From Acidobacteriota bacterium (GTDB taxonomy: Bacteria; Acidobacteriota; Terriglobia; Terriglobales; Acidobacteriaceae), in assembly GCA_028873155.1 (NCBI GenBank), contig JAGWML010000075.1, forward strand, positions 1-12,144: a stretch of DNA of 12,144 nt. Direction: 5' to 3'. A program made the translations under genes and the position numbers. Below, piece after piece: positions 1 through 6,723 of this stretch (positions within the stretch are counted from its first letter, which is position 1; each line of letters begins with the position of its first letter). The notes under the pieces were generated by a model, which saw only the letters and a list, made by a program, of their open reading frames with translations, was not told the origin of the DNA and made no database searches.

Positions 1-305
1 GGCATGAAGATCGTTGTCATCCAGAGCATCCACTCCTTCATGTCTTCGTCGCGGATGGGTTCGCTCTTGGCCTTGCCTTGCCGCTTGAGAAGAGAGCGGT
101 AGGCGATATCGCCTGCCTCGGATGCCACGTAGAGCGGACCGTAAAACTCATTGAGGCGCTTATTCACCAGGCGGAGCTTGTCGCGCCTCTGGGCGAGCAT
201 GCGGGCGCTGAGAAATGTGACCAGGTACCCGGCGAAGGCGAGAAGGATGGTGAGGATGACGGTGCTGTGCAGAAGGCTGGGTTGAATGAGTGCGGAGAGA
301 TCCAT
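1..305 (-). CDS. Partial N-terminal part of a small membrane-anchored hypothetical protein
   Basis: The frame is open from an ATG at 303-305 to the left edge, so only about the first 101 residues are visible and the C-terminus is missing. Residues about 12-33 form one hydrophobic helix. A strongly basic segment follows (AQRRDKLRLVNKRL, about 38-51), then a charged soluble part containing NEFYGPLYVASEAGD. This suggests a single N-terminal anchor with the soluble part in the cytoplasm. A GAGG 10 bases upstream of the ATG is a weak ribosome binding site. The gene starts 52 bases after the permease stop on the same strand and may share its transcript. I do not recognise a named family and assign no function. 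The continuous frame and anchor-like start make it a likely real gene. Confidence 0.6.
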   Translation of the reverse strand, partial: MDLSALIQPSLLHSTVILTILLAFAGYLVTFLSARMLAQRRDKLRLVNKRLNEFYGPLYVASEAGDIAYRSLLKRQGKAKSEPIRDEDMKEWMLWMTTIFM

Positions 306-357
306 CGTGCAGATGCCTCGCGCATGAGTATACGCGGGACGGGCATGCGTGGTCAGG

Positions 358-1665
358 CTAGCTCGTGCCGATGTAGAGGAAGCGCAGCAGGAAGAGCGCA
401 GCAAGCGTGTAGAGGAGCCAATCCTGCTTGCGAGCCCGCCCGGCGGCCAGATGAAGGATGGCCCACGCGATGACGCCGAATCCGAGGCCGTTGGCGATGG
501 AGTAGGTGAGCGGAATGAGGACGAGAGTGAGAAATGCGGGGATGGCAATGAGCGGATCGTGCCAGTGAATCTCCGTGATGGTGCCCAGCATCATGGAGCC
601 GACGAGGATCAGCGCGGGCGCGGTGGCGGCCTGCGGGACAATGCCGGCGTAGGGCGCTACACCAATGGCGCAGAGGAAGAGCAAGCCGGTAACAATGGCT
701 GTGACGCCGGAGCGCCCGCCGGCCGCCACGCCTGCCGTGGATTCCACATAGCTGGTGACGGTGGAGGTGCCGGTGAGCGAGCCGAAGATTGTGGCGGTGG
801 CGTCGGCGAAGAGGATGCGATTGAGACGCGGAATGGTGTGATCCGGAGCAATGAGTCCGGCGCGCTTGGTGACGGCGACGAGAGTGCCGAGGTTGTCAAA
901 GAGATCCACGAAGAAAAAGACGAAGACGATTTCGATGAGTCCTTTGCTGAAGGCTCCGCGGATGTCGAGCTGGAATGCAGTGGAAGCGAGAGCGTGGAAG
1001 CCTGCGGGCGAGGGTGTCCAGTGGACAGAGCCAAGCGCCCAGGCAAGCGCGGTGGAGGCGAGCACACCGATGAGGATGGAGCCACGGACGCGGCGCACTT
1101 CCAGCACGACCATAAGCGCGAGGCCGAAAAGCGAGATGGCCGCGGAGGGTGTGCGCACGCTGCCGAGGCCAACGAGCGTGGCGGAGTCGCTGACGACGAG
1201 GCCCGCATTGCGGAAGCCGATGAAGGCAATGAAGAGTCCGATGCCGCTTGCGACAGCCGCATAGAGTTCATGCGGGATGGAGCGGAGAATCATCTGGCGA
1301 ATGCCGGTGGCGGTGAGGGCGAGAAACAGGACGCCGGAGAGAAAGACCGCACCGAGCGCTGTCTGCCAGGGGATGTGCATTTTCAGGCAGACGGTGTAGG
1401 TGAAGTAGGCATTCAGCCCCATGCCGGGGGCGAGCGCGATGGGATATCGAGCGAAGATGCCCATGAGGATGGAGGCAAATGCCGCGGAGAGGCAGGTGGC
1501 GGCGGTGACAGCGGCGAGCGGCACGCCTGCGGTGGAGAGGATGGCAGGATTCACCAGCACGATGTAGGCCATCGTGAGAAAGGTGGTGACCCCCGCAAGG
1601 ATCTCCGTGCGCCAGTTGGTCCCAAGGTGGGTGAACTCAAAATAGCGTTCGAGCGGCTTGAGCAT
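358..1665 (-). CDS. NCS2 family purine permease, AzgA/PbuG type (guanine/hypoxanthine or adenine uptake)
   Basis: This is a 435-residue polytopic inner-membrane transporter, the usual length for AzgA-like nucleobase:cation symporters. The N-terminus LERYFEFTHLGTNWRTEILAG and the next helix TTFLTMAYIVLVNP are family hallmarks. ALAPGMGLNAYF (about 77-88), FVDLFDNLGTL (252-262) and SYVESTAGVAAGGRSG (305-320) match the conserved substrate-site helices; Asp254/Asp257 and Glu308 are the likely binding acids by analogy with AzgA. The frame extends upstream to a TTG at 1707, but family members begin close to LERYF, so I place the start at the ATG at 1665. Neither start has a clear Shine-Dalgarno sequence. 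Which purine is carried cannot be read from the sequence. No purine riboswitch was recognised in the 85-base gap upstream. The identification is firm at family level. Confidence 0.93.
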   Translation of the reverse strand: MLKPLERYFEFTHLGTNWRTEILAGVTTFLTMAYIVLVNPAILSTAGVPLAAVTAATCLSAAFASILMGIFARYPIALAPGMGLNAYFTYTVCLKMHIPWQTALGAVFLSGVLFLALTATGIRQMILRSIPHELYAAVASGIGLFIAFIGFRNAGLVVSDSATLVGLGSVRTPSAAISLFGLALMVVLEVRRVRGSILIGVLASTALAWALGSVHWTPSPAGFHALASTAFQLDIRGAFSKGLIEIVFVFFFVDLFDNLGTLVAVTKRAGLIAPDHTIPRLNRILFADATATIFGSLTGTSTVTSYVESTAGVAAGGRSGVTAIVTGLLFLCAIGVAPYAGIVPQAATAPALILVGSMMLGTITEIHWHDPLIAIPAFLTLVLIPLTYSIANGLGFGVIAWAILHLAAGRARKQDWLLYTLAALFLLRFLYIGTS

Positions 1666-1713
1666 AAACAGGTGCAACCAGAAGACCACAGACAGGGCGC
1701 CGCGCAAAGCAAT

Positions 1714-1741
1714 TTGTGGGCAGCGCGATTCTTGTTACGAT
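1714..1741 (+). promoter_or_regulatory. Candidate sigma-70 promoter for the small membrane protein
   Basis: TTGTGG (1714-1719) and TACGAT (1736-1741) are separated by 16 bases. They match the -35 and -10 consensus at three and four of six positions. A start about 7 bases after the -10 box would fall near 1748, only about 3 bases before the ATG at 1751, and no Shine-Dalgarno sequence is present. The transcript may therefore be nearly leaderless. This rests on weak motif matching. Confidence 0.33.
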
Positions 1742-1750
1742 AAAAATCCC

Positions 1751-1996
1751 ATGCAGACAGAACGCAAAAGCCGCAAGAGAATTACGCCGTTGCTGCGCGC
1801 GGTGATCGAAGTGGGTTCGATTGTGTTCCTGTTCTACTCGAACCTGCTGATGGGCGAGTTCACCGTCGCCGGCGAACGCGGCAAAACCCTGGCGCACGCG
1901 CTGCGAGACATCGTTACAGAAGCCAACTTTCTCATCGCAATTTGTACGGCGATGGTTGGCTACATGGCATTTGAGTATCTGCGCAAGAAGCTGTGA
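1751..1996 (+). CDS. Small two-helix membrane protein, hypothetical
   Basis: This 81-residue protein starts at the ATG at 1751, because the longer in-frame extension upstream would overlap the start of the divergent permease gene. The N-terminus is basic (RKSRKR, residues 5-10). Two hydrophobic segments lie at about 14-35 and 58-76, joined by a hydrophilic stretch, and the protein ends in RKKL. Under the positive-inside rule both ends lie in the cytoplasm and the loop of about 22 residues lies outside. It diverges from the purine permease and converges on hemB with four bases between stop codons. There is no ribosome binding site, but a promoter-like -10 box lies just upstream. I do not recognise the family. 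The membrane pattern and the sharply defined gene boundaries argue for a real gene. Confidence 0.7.
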   Translation: MQTERKSRKRITPLLRAVIEVGSIVFLFYSNLLMGEFTVAGERGKTLAHALRDIVTEANFLIAICTAMVGYMAFEYLRKKL

Positions 1997-2000
1997 GTGG

Positions 2001-2987
2001 TTACAGCAACTGAGCTGCGTCCTTTGCGAAGTACGTGACGATGAAGTCGGCTCCTGCGCGGCGCATGCCGACGAGCGACTCGACAATGGCGCGATCGCGT
2101 TCCAGCCAACCCTTTTCGAAGGCGGCCTGGAGCATGGAGTACTCGCCTGAAACCTGGTAGGCCCCAATGGGGACCTGGAAGCGGTCGCGTGCCGCGCGCA
2201 CCACGTCGAGATACGGCATGGCAGGCTTCATCAGAATCATGTCCGCGCCTTCGTCGAGATCCAGATTGATTTCAAGCATTGCCTCGCGGACGTTGGCGCC
2301 ATCCATCTGGTAGGAGCGGCGGTCACCGAACTGCGGAGCAGATTCCGCTGCCTCGCGGAACGGGCCGTAGAAAGCCGATGCGAATTTGGATGCGTAGCTG
2401 AGGATGGGGGTCTGCGTGAGGCTGGCTGCGTCGAGCGCGTGGCGAATGGCGGCGACGCGTCCGTCCATCATGTCGCTGGGAGCGACGATGTCCGCTCCGG
2501 CCTTGGCGAGGCTGGCGGCGGTGCGCGCAAGCAGAGCCAGCGAGGGGTCGTTGTCAATCTCGAAGCCTTCGGGCGTTTGCACCACGATGCCGCAATGGCC
2601 GTGGCTCGTGTACTCGCAGAGGCAGACGTCGGCAATGAGAACGAGTTTGCGCGAAGCGGGAGAGTCGCGGAGAGCGCGGAGCGCCTGCTGCACGATGCCC
2701 TGATCGCTCCATGCGCCCATGGCCTGCTCATCCTTCGTTGCGGGCAGGCCGAAAAGGAGCAGTCCGCCGATCCCGAGCGCGGCAGCGGCTTCCGCCTCGC
2801 GCACGGCTTCGTCAACGGATAACTGGAAGACACCGGGCATGGAGCCGACCGGCTGGCGCACGCTCTGGCCGGGACAGATAAAGAGGGGATAAATCAGGTC
2901 GCCCGGTTCGAGCGTCGTTTCACGAACAAGCGCGCGGAGCGGCTCAGTGCGGCGCAGCCGGCGCATGCGATTCTGCGGAAATCCCAT
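2001..2987 (-). CDS. hemB: Porphobilinogen synthase (delta-aminolevulinic acid dehydratase), zinc type
   Basis: HemB condenses two 5-aminolevulinate molecules into porphobilinogen, the second common step of haem and tetrapyrrole synthesis, in the cytoplasm. At 328 residues it has normal full length. The Schiff-base lysines are Lys201 (SYASKFASAFYGPF) and Lys254 (LMKPAMPYLD). The metal site is the three-cysteine zinc type: DVCLCEYTSHGHC, with Cys122, Cys124 and Cys132, rather than the aspartate-rich magnesium type. RRSYQMDGAN (about 223-232) and IGAYQVSGEYSML (274-286) are also characteristic. The ATG at 2987 has no Shine-Dalgarno sequence. It follows the zinc-ribbon membrane gene by 25 bases on the same strand, so it may be read from that transcript, from its own promoter, or both. 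No other haem gene is in the window. Confidence 0.97.
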   Translation of the reverse strand: MGFPQNRMRRLRRTEPLRALVRETTLEPGDLIYPLFICPGQSVRQPVGSMPGVFQLSVDEAVREAEAAAALGIGGLLLFGLPATKDEQAMGAWSDQGIVQQALRALRDSPASRKLVLIADVCLCEYTSHGHCGIVVQTPEGFEIDNDPSLALLARTAASLAKAGADIVAPSDMMDGRVAAIRHALDAASLTQTPILSYASKFASAFYGPFREAAESAPQFGDRRSYQMDGANVREAMLEINLDLDEGADMILMKPAMPYLDVVRAARDRFQVPIGAYQVSGEYSMLQAAFEKGWLERDRAIVESLVGMRRAGADFIVTYFAKDAAQLL

Positions 2988-2993
2988 GCGTAG

Positions 2994-2999
2994 ATTGTA
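2994..2999 (-). promoter_or_regulatory. Candidate -10 box giving a leaderless hemB transcript
   Basis: TACAAT, read on the minus strand, matches the TATAAT consensus at five of six positions. Six bases separate it from the hemB ATG, so the expected start would be the A of that ATG. There is no ribosome binding site for hemB. No good -35 element is seen at 16-18 bases spacing; CTGACA lies only 11 bases upstream, which is too close. The call is tentative. Confidence 0.33.
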
Positions 3000-3012
3000 G
3001 ACCAGCGCGATG

Positions 3013-3546
3013 TCAGACCTGAGGCCCGAGCTGACTGTAGAGCGTCGTGTTGCGGTAGCCGAGCAGTGTGACCAGGGTCCAGATGCCGAGCGCCGTCCCG
3101 AAGGGGAACTTCAAAAGGCAGAGGATGCCAGCGACGATGGCGACGATGCGGCCCCACTCGGTGCGTTCCATCAGGCCCCAGCCCGCGACAAAGGCAAGCG
3201 CGGAGCGGACAAGGATCGCGGCCCAGGCAAAGTGGATGATCGCTGCGCCGAACCAGGGCTGGCTCCAAGGGCCATCCTGCATTGGGCCATGCATCCATGG
3301 AGCAAAGCCGTTATTGAGGAATGCGTGGAGGAAGGTCATGCCTGCGATGCCCAGCAGAAGCGAAAGCCCGCCGTAAACAAACCAGACGATACTCAGGGCG
3401 CGGAGCCGGCCTGCGAAGGTTTGCAGTTGAAATTCGAGATTGGGAATGGGTGGCACGGGCGGCATGGCGGGGGCGACCGCCCGGCCGCACTGCGGGCAGA
3501 CGGGCTGCCCCGGCTGCAAAGCTTGACCACATCCGCTGCAAAACAT
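3013..3546 (-). CDS. Zinc-ribbon membrane protein, hypothetical
   Basis: This 177-residue protein begins with a zinc ribbon: MFCSGCG and VCPQCG place Cys3, Cys6, Cys17 and Cys20 as the four likely ligands. A proline-rich linker follows (about 25-36). The rest holds about four hydrophobic segments, around 50-72, 97-122, 132-150 and 155-168. I chose the third in-frame ATG (3546) because GGAAGGGG lies 6 bases before it; the ATG at 3552 would touch that sequence, and the one at 3573 would only add residues before the ribbon. Such proteins are common and mostly uncharacterised; the ribbon probably lies in the cytoplasm. It is followed by hemB after 25 bases and may form a two-gene unit. The link to a zinc-dependent HemB may be chance. 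Confidence 0.82.
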   Translation of the reverse strand: MFCSGCGQALQPGQPVCPQCGRAVAPAMPPVPPIPNLEFQLQTFAGRLRALSIVWFVYGGLSLLLGIAGMTFLHAFLNNGFAPWMHGPMQDGPWSQPWFGAAIIHFAWAAILVRSALAFVAGWGLMERTEWGRIVAIVAGILCLLKFPFGTALGIWTLVTLLGYRNTTLYSQLGPQV

Positions 3547-3657
3547 GTTCATCCCCTTCCGCTGGAGTCGCATTCTCCAGCCTATCCATTCCTGCGAGTT
3601 ACTGAGCGATACGCAAAACTCGACCGCTGTGTTCCCTTTCTCACATTAACTCGCCCG

Positions 3658-3676
3658 CCGCGGCGGACCGCCGTGG
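3658..3676. terminator. GC-rich hairpin after the hydrolase gene, possible terminator
   Basis: CCGCGGCGG and CCGCCGTGG form an inverted repeat around a single central base with one imperfect pair. It begins two bases beyond the TAG of the hydrolase gene (3678-3680). There is no T-run on either strand, so an intrinsic terminator of the classical kind is not supported. It could slow polymerase or protect the 3' end. Confidence 0.3.
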
Positions 3677-3677
3677 A

Positions 3678-4829
3678 CTAGCGCCGTTCCCAGCGCTCCT
3701 CGTGGCGGTCGTCGTGGAAGATGAGGGTGGTAATTTCTCCCTGGCTATTCCGTTCCACGCGGACGCGGCTCACGCTGCTGCCGTTGGGGTAGAAGAGCAT
3801 GGAGAGCGACTCGGCCGCAAGCTCGTTGATGGAGCCGTGGACGTCCTTCTCGTAGAGCTGGTCGCCCTGACGGAAGAGCGTGACGGCGAGCTGGCCGCGC
3901 TCGTCGTGGTATTCGCCGGCGAAGCTCTCCAGTTGCTGCGGCGTGAGATGCAGTGCCGGTGGATGCTGCGGGATGAGCGCGCGCTCGGCGAGCGGCGGCG
4001 GCTCTGCGTGGGAATCGCGACGGTGGTCCAGAAGCCAGCGGGGCAGTTCGGGCTCGTCAAAGGCGCGGGTCCAGCAGTCATGTTTGAGGCCCTGATAGAC
4101 CCAGAGGCGGATATGGCCATCGGACGCTTTGAAGGCCTGAAACATCAGCTCGTCCTCGCGCTCCGGCACGATGGGGTCATCGCTGCCGTGGAAGAGCCAG
4201 ACGGGTGTGCGGCCAAGGGCGCGAGCGTATTCGGCGGGCAGCGTGGCGGATTGCTTCCAGCGCTGCGGCGCGTAGCTCCAGAAGGTGCCGCCGGCGGCAA
4301 TGGCGATAGCGGCCCAGCGCTGCGGATGCAGGCGGGCCAGCTCCCATGCGCCGTATCCTCCCAGCGACAGGCCGGAGAGATAGGTCCGGTCGCGATCGGC
4401 GTGGAATTCGGCTGTCTCCTGGTCGAGCACTGCCATTGCCATGGAGAGCATTTCGGGATCGGTCCAATAGTGGCCTTGCGGGCACTGCGGCAGGACGACG
4501 AGCATGGGCCATCGCTCCGGGTGATCTCGAATCGCGGCGGGCAGGCCGATCTGGGTTTGCCACATGCCTTCTGACCCGCGCTCGCCGCGGCCGTGGAGGA
4601 ACAGCAGAATGGGCCAGTGACGGTGGTCGTTGCGGCTGTAATCCTCCGGGACATAGACCTGGAAGCGGTAGGCCACGCCCTGGATGAGCAGCGTGCGGTT
4701 CAGGAAGCCTGTTTCCTGAGGGTGGCGGACGAGGGCAATGGCGTTGCGGGCAGGCGCAGAGGCCGCGGGAGGGACGAGTGCAGACTGCAAAACAAGGCAG
4801 CAGAGGAACAGCTTAAAGAGCGAACGCAT
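3678..4829 (-). CDS. Secreted alpha/beta hydrolase (esterase/peptidase-like) with C-terminal beta domain
   Basis: This 383-residue protein starts with a signal peptide: a basic MRSLFK, a hydrophobic core to about residue 20, and a cleavage site after AASA (25). The hydrolase fold follows. LLFLHGRGERG (75-85) supplies the oxyanion region, GLSLGGYG (153-160) the nucleophile Ser155, HGSDDPIVP (214-222) the acid Asp218, and GLKHDCW (247-253) His250. This layout is that of prolyl-oligopeptidase-like and carbohydrate-esterase-like enzymes; the substrate cannot be told. Residues about 295-383 form a separate beta-rich domain (LTPQQLESFAGEYHDERG) resembling the DUF3471-type tail found on other secreted hydrolases. 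It acts outside the cytoplasm. It diverges from the kinase gene, and a TATTAT box lies 11 bases before the ATG. Confidence in the fold is high, in the substrate low. Confidence 0.88.
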   Translation of the reverse strand: MRSLFKLFLCCLVLQSALVPPAASAPARNAIALVRHPQETGFLNRTLLIQGVAYRFQVYVPEDYSRNDHRHWPILLFLHGRGERGSEGMWQTQIGLPAAIRDHPERWPMLVVLPQCPQGHYWTDPEMLSMAMAVLDQETAEFHADRDRTYLSGLSLGGYGAWELARLHPQRWAAIAIAAGGTFWSYAPQRWKQSATLPAEYARALGRTPVWLFHGSDDPIVPEREDELMFQAFKASDGHIRLWVYQGLKHDCWTRAFDEPELPRWLLDHRRDSHAEPPPLAERALIPQHPPALHLTPQQLESFAGEYHDERGQLAVTLFRQGDQLYEKDVHGSINELAAESLSMLFYPNGSSVSRVRVERNSQGEITTLIFHDDRHEERWERR

Positions 4830-4840
4830 GATCGTTCCCC

Positions 4841-4846
4841 ATAATA
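4841..4846 (-). promoter_or_regulatory. Candidate -10 box of the hydrolase gene
   Basis: TATTAT, read on the minus strand, matches the -10 consensus at five of six positions. It ends 11 bases before the hydrolase ATG, which would give a leader of only about 5 bases. GGGGAA in between could instead act as a weak ribosome binding site for a longer transcript. No good -35 element is seen at normal spacing. Confidence 0.25.
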
Positions 4847-4982
4847 GTTCCCTGCGTTGGCCGGCGGGGAGAAATCGTCAATGGCAGGCGCCCTGCGAGC
4901 GAAGGATACGGAAAACTTCGATGCGTGGAGAGTTTCCTTACGTGTTCCCTACGGCCAGACATGCAAAAATCGATAGAGAGCG

Positions 4983-5960
4983 ATGCCCCTCAGCATGAGC
5001 GCACTGGAAGCTGGAGAAATCCTGGACCACTACCGGATCGACGATGCGGTAGCCCGCAGCGGCATGTCTGTGCTGTATCGCGCCACCGATTTGCGCGACG
5101 GCAAACAGGTTGCGATCAAGATTCCTCACGCGGAGATGGAAGCGGACCCGATCCTTGTTGAGCGGTTCATTCGCGAGGAGGAGATCGGCCAGATGCTGGA
5201 TCATCCGGGCATTGTGAAGAGCTATCCCGATGAGCAGCGCAGCCGCCGCTACATGGTGCTGCAGTGGGTCGAGGGAAAGCTGCTGCGCAAGATCCTGAAT
5301 GAGACGCGCGTGCTGCCCGTGGACCGCGCGGTGCGGATTGCGCTGGGCATCTGCGATGCGCTGGACACCATGCACAAGCACGGCATTGTGCATCGCGACC
5401 TGAAGCCGGAAAACGTGATGGTGGACGATCAGGACCACGTGAAGCTGATCGATTTCGGCATCGCAATGAAGGAGGATGCGCGACGGCTGACCTATGTGAA
5501 TATGACGGGCGCGCTGGGAACGCCGGACTATGTTTCGCCCGAGCAGGTGAAGGGCGGGCGCGGCGATCAGCGGAGCGATATCTATGCGTTGGGCACGATG
5601 CTCTATGAGATGCTGACCGGTCGCGTGCCATTCACCGACGAAAATGCGCTGGCCGCCCTGAATGCCCGGCTGCAGCGGGAGCCGACGCCGCCGCGCGAGT
5701 TGAACCGCGTGATCTCGCCTGAACTCGAGGAGGTTCTCTTCCGCGCGCTGGAGAGAGAACCGCGCCATCGCTATGCGACGGCGAGCGAGATGGCGTGGGA
5801 GTTGGAGCACCAGGAGCTGGTCGGCGTGGAGGAGCGTGGCGGGCGGACCGCGACGAGGACGGTGCGCCGCAGGATTGACCGCAAATGGTTGATCTACGGC
5901 GCTGTGGCTCTGGTGCCGATCGCGCTCTTCATCCTGATGCTTTTGCTGGCGCATCGATGA
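4983..5960 (+). CDS. Membrane tail-anchored Ser/Thr protein kinase (PknB/Hanks type)
   Basis: This 325-residue protein is a eukaryotic-like kinase domain (about 17-275) followed by a basic linker and one membrane helix (302-323), ending only two residues later. Key residues are present: Lys46 in VAIK, Glu65 of helix C, HRDLKPEN (137-144) with catalytic Asp139, DFG (157-159), and GTPDYVSPEQ (179-188). Thr170, Thr175 and Thr180 are possible activation-loop phosphosites. The glycine loop is degenerate: VARSGMSVLYRA keeps only one of the usual glycines. There is no sensor domain outside the membrane, so the kinase faces the cytoplasm from a C-terminal anchor. The ATG at 4983 has a weak GAGAG upstream; a second ATG at 4995 is possible. 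It diverges from the hydrolase and converges on the EF-P-like gene. Targets are unknown. Confidence 0.92.
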   Translation: MPLSMSALEAGEILDHYRIDDAVARSGMSVLYRATDLRDGKQVAIKIPHAEMEADPILVERFIREEEIGQMLDHPGIVKSYPDEQRSRRYMVLQWVEGKLLRKILNETRVLPVDRAVRIALGICDALDTMHKHGIVHRDLKPENVMVDDQDHVKLIDFGIAMKEDARRLTYVNMTGALGTPDYVSPEQVKGGRGDQRSDIYALGTMLYEMLTGRVPFTDENALAALNARLQREPTPPRELNRVISPELEEVLFRALEREPRHRYATASEMAWELEHQELVGVEERGGRTATRTVRRRIDRKWLIYGAVALVPIALFILMLLLAHR

Positions 5961-5965
5961 CGATG

Positions 5966-5996
5966 GCCGGAGCCGCGCTGCTCAGGCGCGGCCGGC
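5966..5996. terminator. Strong hairpin between convergent kinase and EF-P-like genes
   Basis: GCCGG (5966-5970) plus CCGCGC (5973-5978) pairs with GCGCGG (5986-5991) plus CCGGC (5992-5996), giving an 11-pair stem with a two-base bulge and a seven-base loop. It lies just after the kinase stop codon and covers the stop codon of the EF-P-like gene. The position suits a bidirectional end signal, but no T-run follows on either strand, so the mechanism is uncertain. Confidence 0.45.
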
Positions 5997-6557
5997 GAAC
6001 TCCCGGGTTTCCGTAATCACTTTTATCTTTTCGCCTTCCTTGATAAAGAAGGGAACGCGAATCTCGATGCCAGTCTCCAGCCGCGCGGGCTTGGTGACGG
6101 CCCCGCTGGCAGTGTCGCCGCGCACGCCCGGCTCCGTGTAGGTCACAGTGAGCTCGACCTTCTCAGGAAGCTGGAGGCCGATGGGATTGCCGTTGAACTT
6201 GTCGAGCTGAAGCAGCACGCCTTCAACGAGAAAGTCGAGCGCGTCGCCCAGCTTGTCGCTGGGCAGCGTGATGGTCTCAAAGCTCTCCTGATCCATGAAG
6301 TGCGAGCCTTCGTTATCGGAGTAGAGATAAGAGACCTCGACGGTTTCAAGGTCGGGCGCCTTGAATTTTTCGCCTGCCTTGAAGGTCTTGTCGAAGACGG
6401 CGCGGGTGAGCAGATTGCGCATCTTGACGCGGACGAGGGTCTGGCCACCGCGCGCGGTGGGCGTGGAGACATCGACGTCCATGCAGTAGTAGGGTGCGTT
6501 CTCAAACTCGAAGTACATCTTGCGCCGAATGTCGATCGCATCGAGAAGGGATGCCAT
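5982..6557 (-). CDS. Elongation factor P-like protein, YeiP/EfpL-like loop
   Basis: EF-P-family proteins bind the ribosome between the P and E sites and relieve stalling at proline runs. This 191-residue protein has the normal three-domain length: KOW-like about 3-62, central OB about 68-125, C-terminal OB about 132-188. The family signature is present at 156-175 (KPARLETGIEIRVPFFIKEG). The loop that enters the peptidyl-transferase region reads STPTARGGQT (31-40). Where bacterial EF-P has PGKGQ with the modifiable lysine, this has arginine (Arg36) within TARG, as in E. coli YeiP (SPTARG). The end REFAGRA also resembles YeiP more than EF-P. The ATG at 6557 has a good Shine-Dalgarno sequence, GAGGA, 4 bases upstream. 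Acidobacteria usually carry a separate EF-P gene, so this is probably a paralogue; that is inference. No modification gene is nearby. Confidence 0.9.
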   Translation of the reverse strand: MASLLDAIDIRRKMYFEFENAPYYCMDVDVSTPTARGGQTLVRVKMRNLLTRAVFDKTFKAGEKFKAPDLETVEVSYLYSDNEGSHFMDQESFETITLPSDKLGDALDFLVEGVLLQLDKFNGNPIGLQLPEKVELTVTYTEPGVRGDTASGAVTKPARLETGIEIRVPFFIKEGEKIKVITETREFAGRA

Positions 6558-6584
6558 GAATTCCTCACTGTCTCAGTTCCTATT

Positions 6585-6590
6585 ATTTTA
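6585..6590 (-). promoter_or_regulatory. Candidate -10 box of the EF-P-like gene
   Basis: TAAAAT, read on the minus strand, would start transcription near 6578. That leaves a 20-base leader containing the GAGGA ribosome binding site (6562-6566). No clear -35 box is seen 16-18 bases upstream, so the support is positional only. Confidence 0.28.
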
Positions 6591-6723
6591 TCCGGCAGCA
6601 TCCGCGCGGAGTAGTGCGCCCGTTCCAATGGCAGAAACAGGTCGAGGGTACACAGTCACCACGCTGGGCAGGCATACCAAAGTAACCAGATCCAGGTGGC
6701 TTTCGGTTCATGTCATTCAAGAA

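Noticed and set aside
1666..1707. N-terminal extension of the permease from a TTG start
   Set aside because: It adds 14 residues not expected in AzgA-type proteins, which start near LERYF, and has no ribosome binding site.
349..1743. Long plus-strand open frame of 464 codons opposite the permease gene
   Set aside because: It is antisense to a clear permease, very rich in Glu, Gly, Asp and Ala with no domain or membrane pattern. Such frames arise from codon bias of a GC-rich gene on the other strand.
1666..1750. Purine riboswitch upstream of the permease
   Set aside because: The 85-base gap is too short for one plus a promoter, and the conserved purine aptamer loops are absent.
4938..5954. 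Minus-strand open frame of 338 codons opposite the kinase
   Set aside because: It is rich in His, Arg and Gln without family features, while the plus strand shows all kinase motifs.
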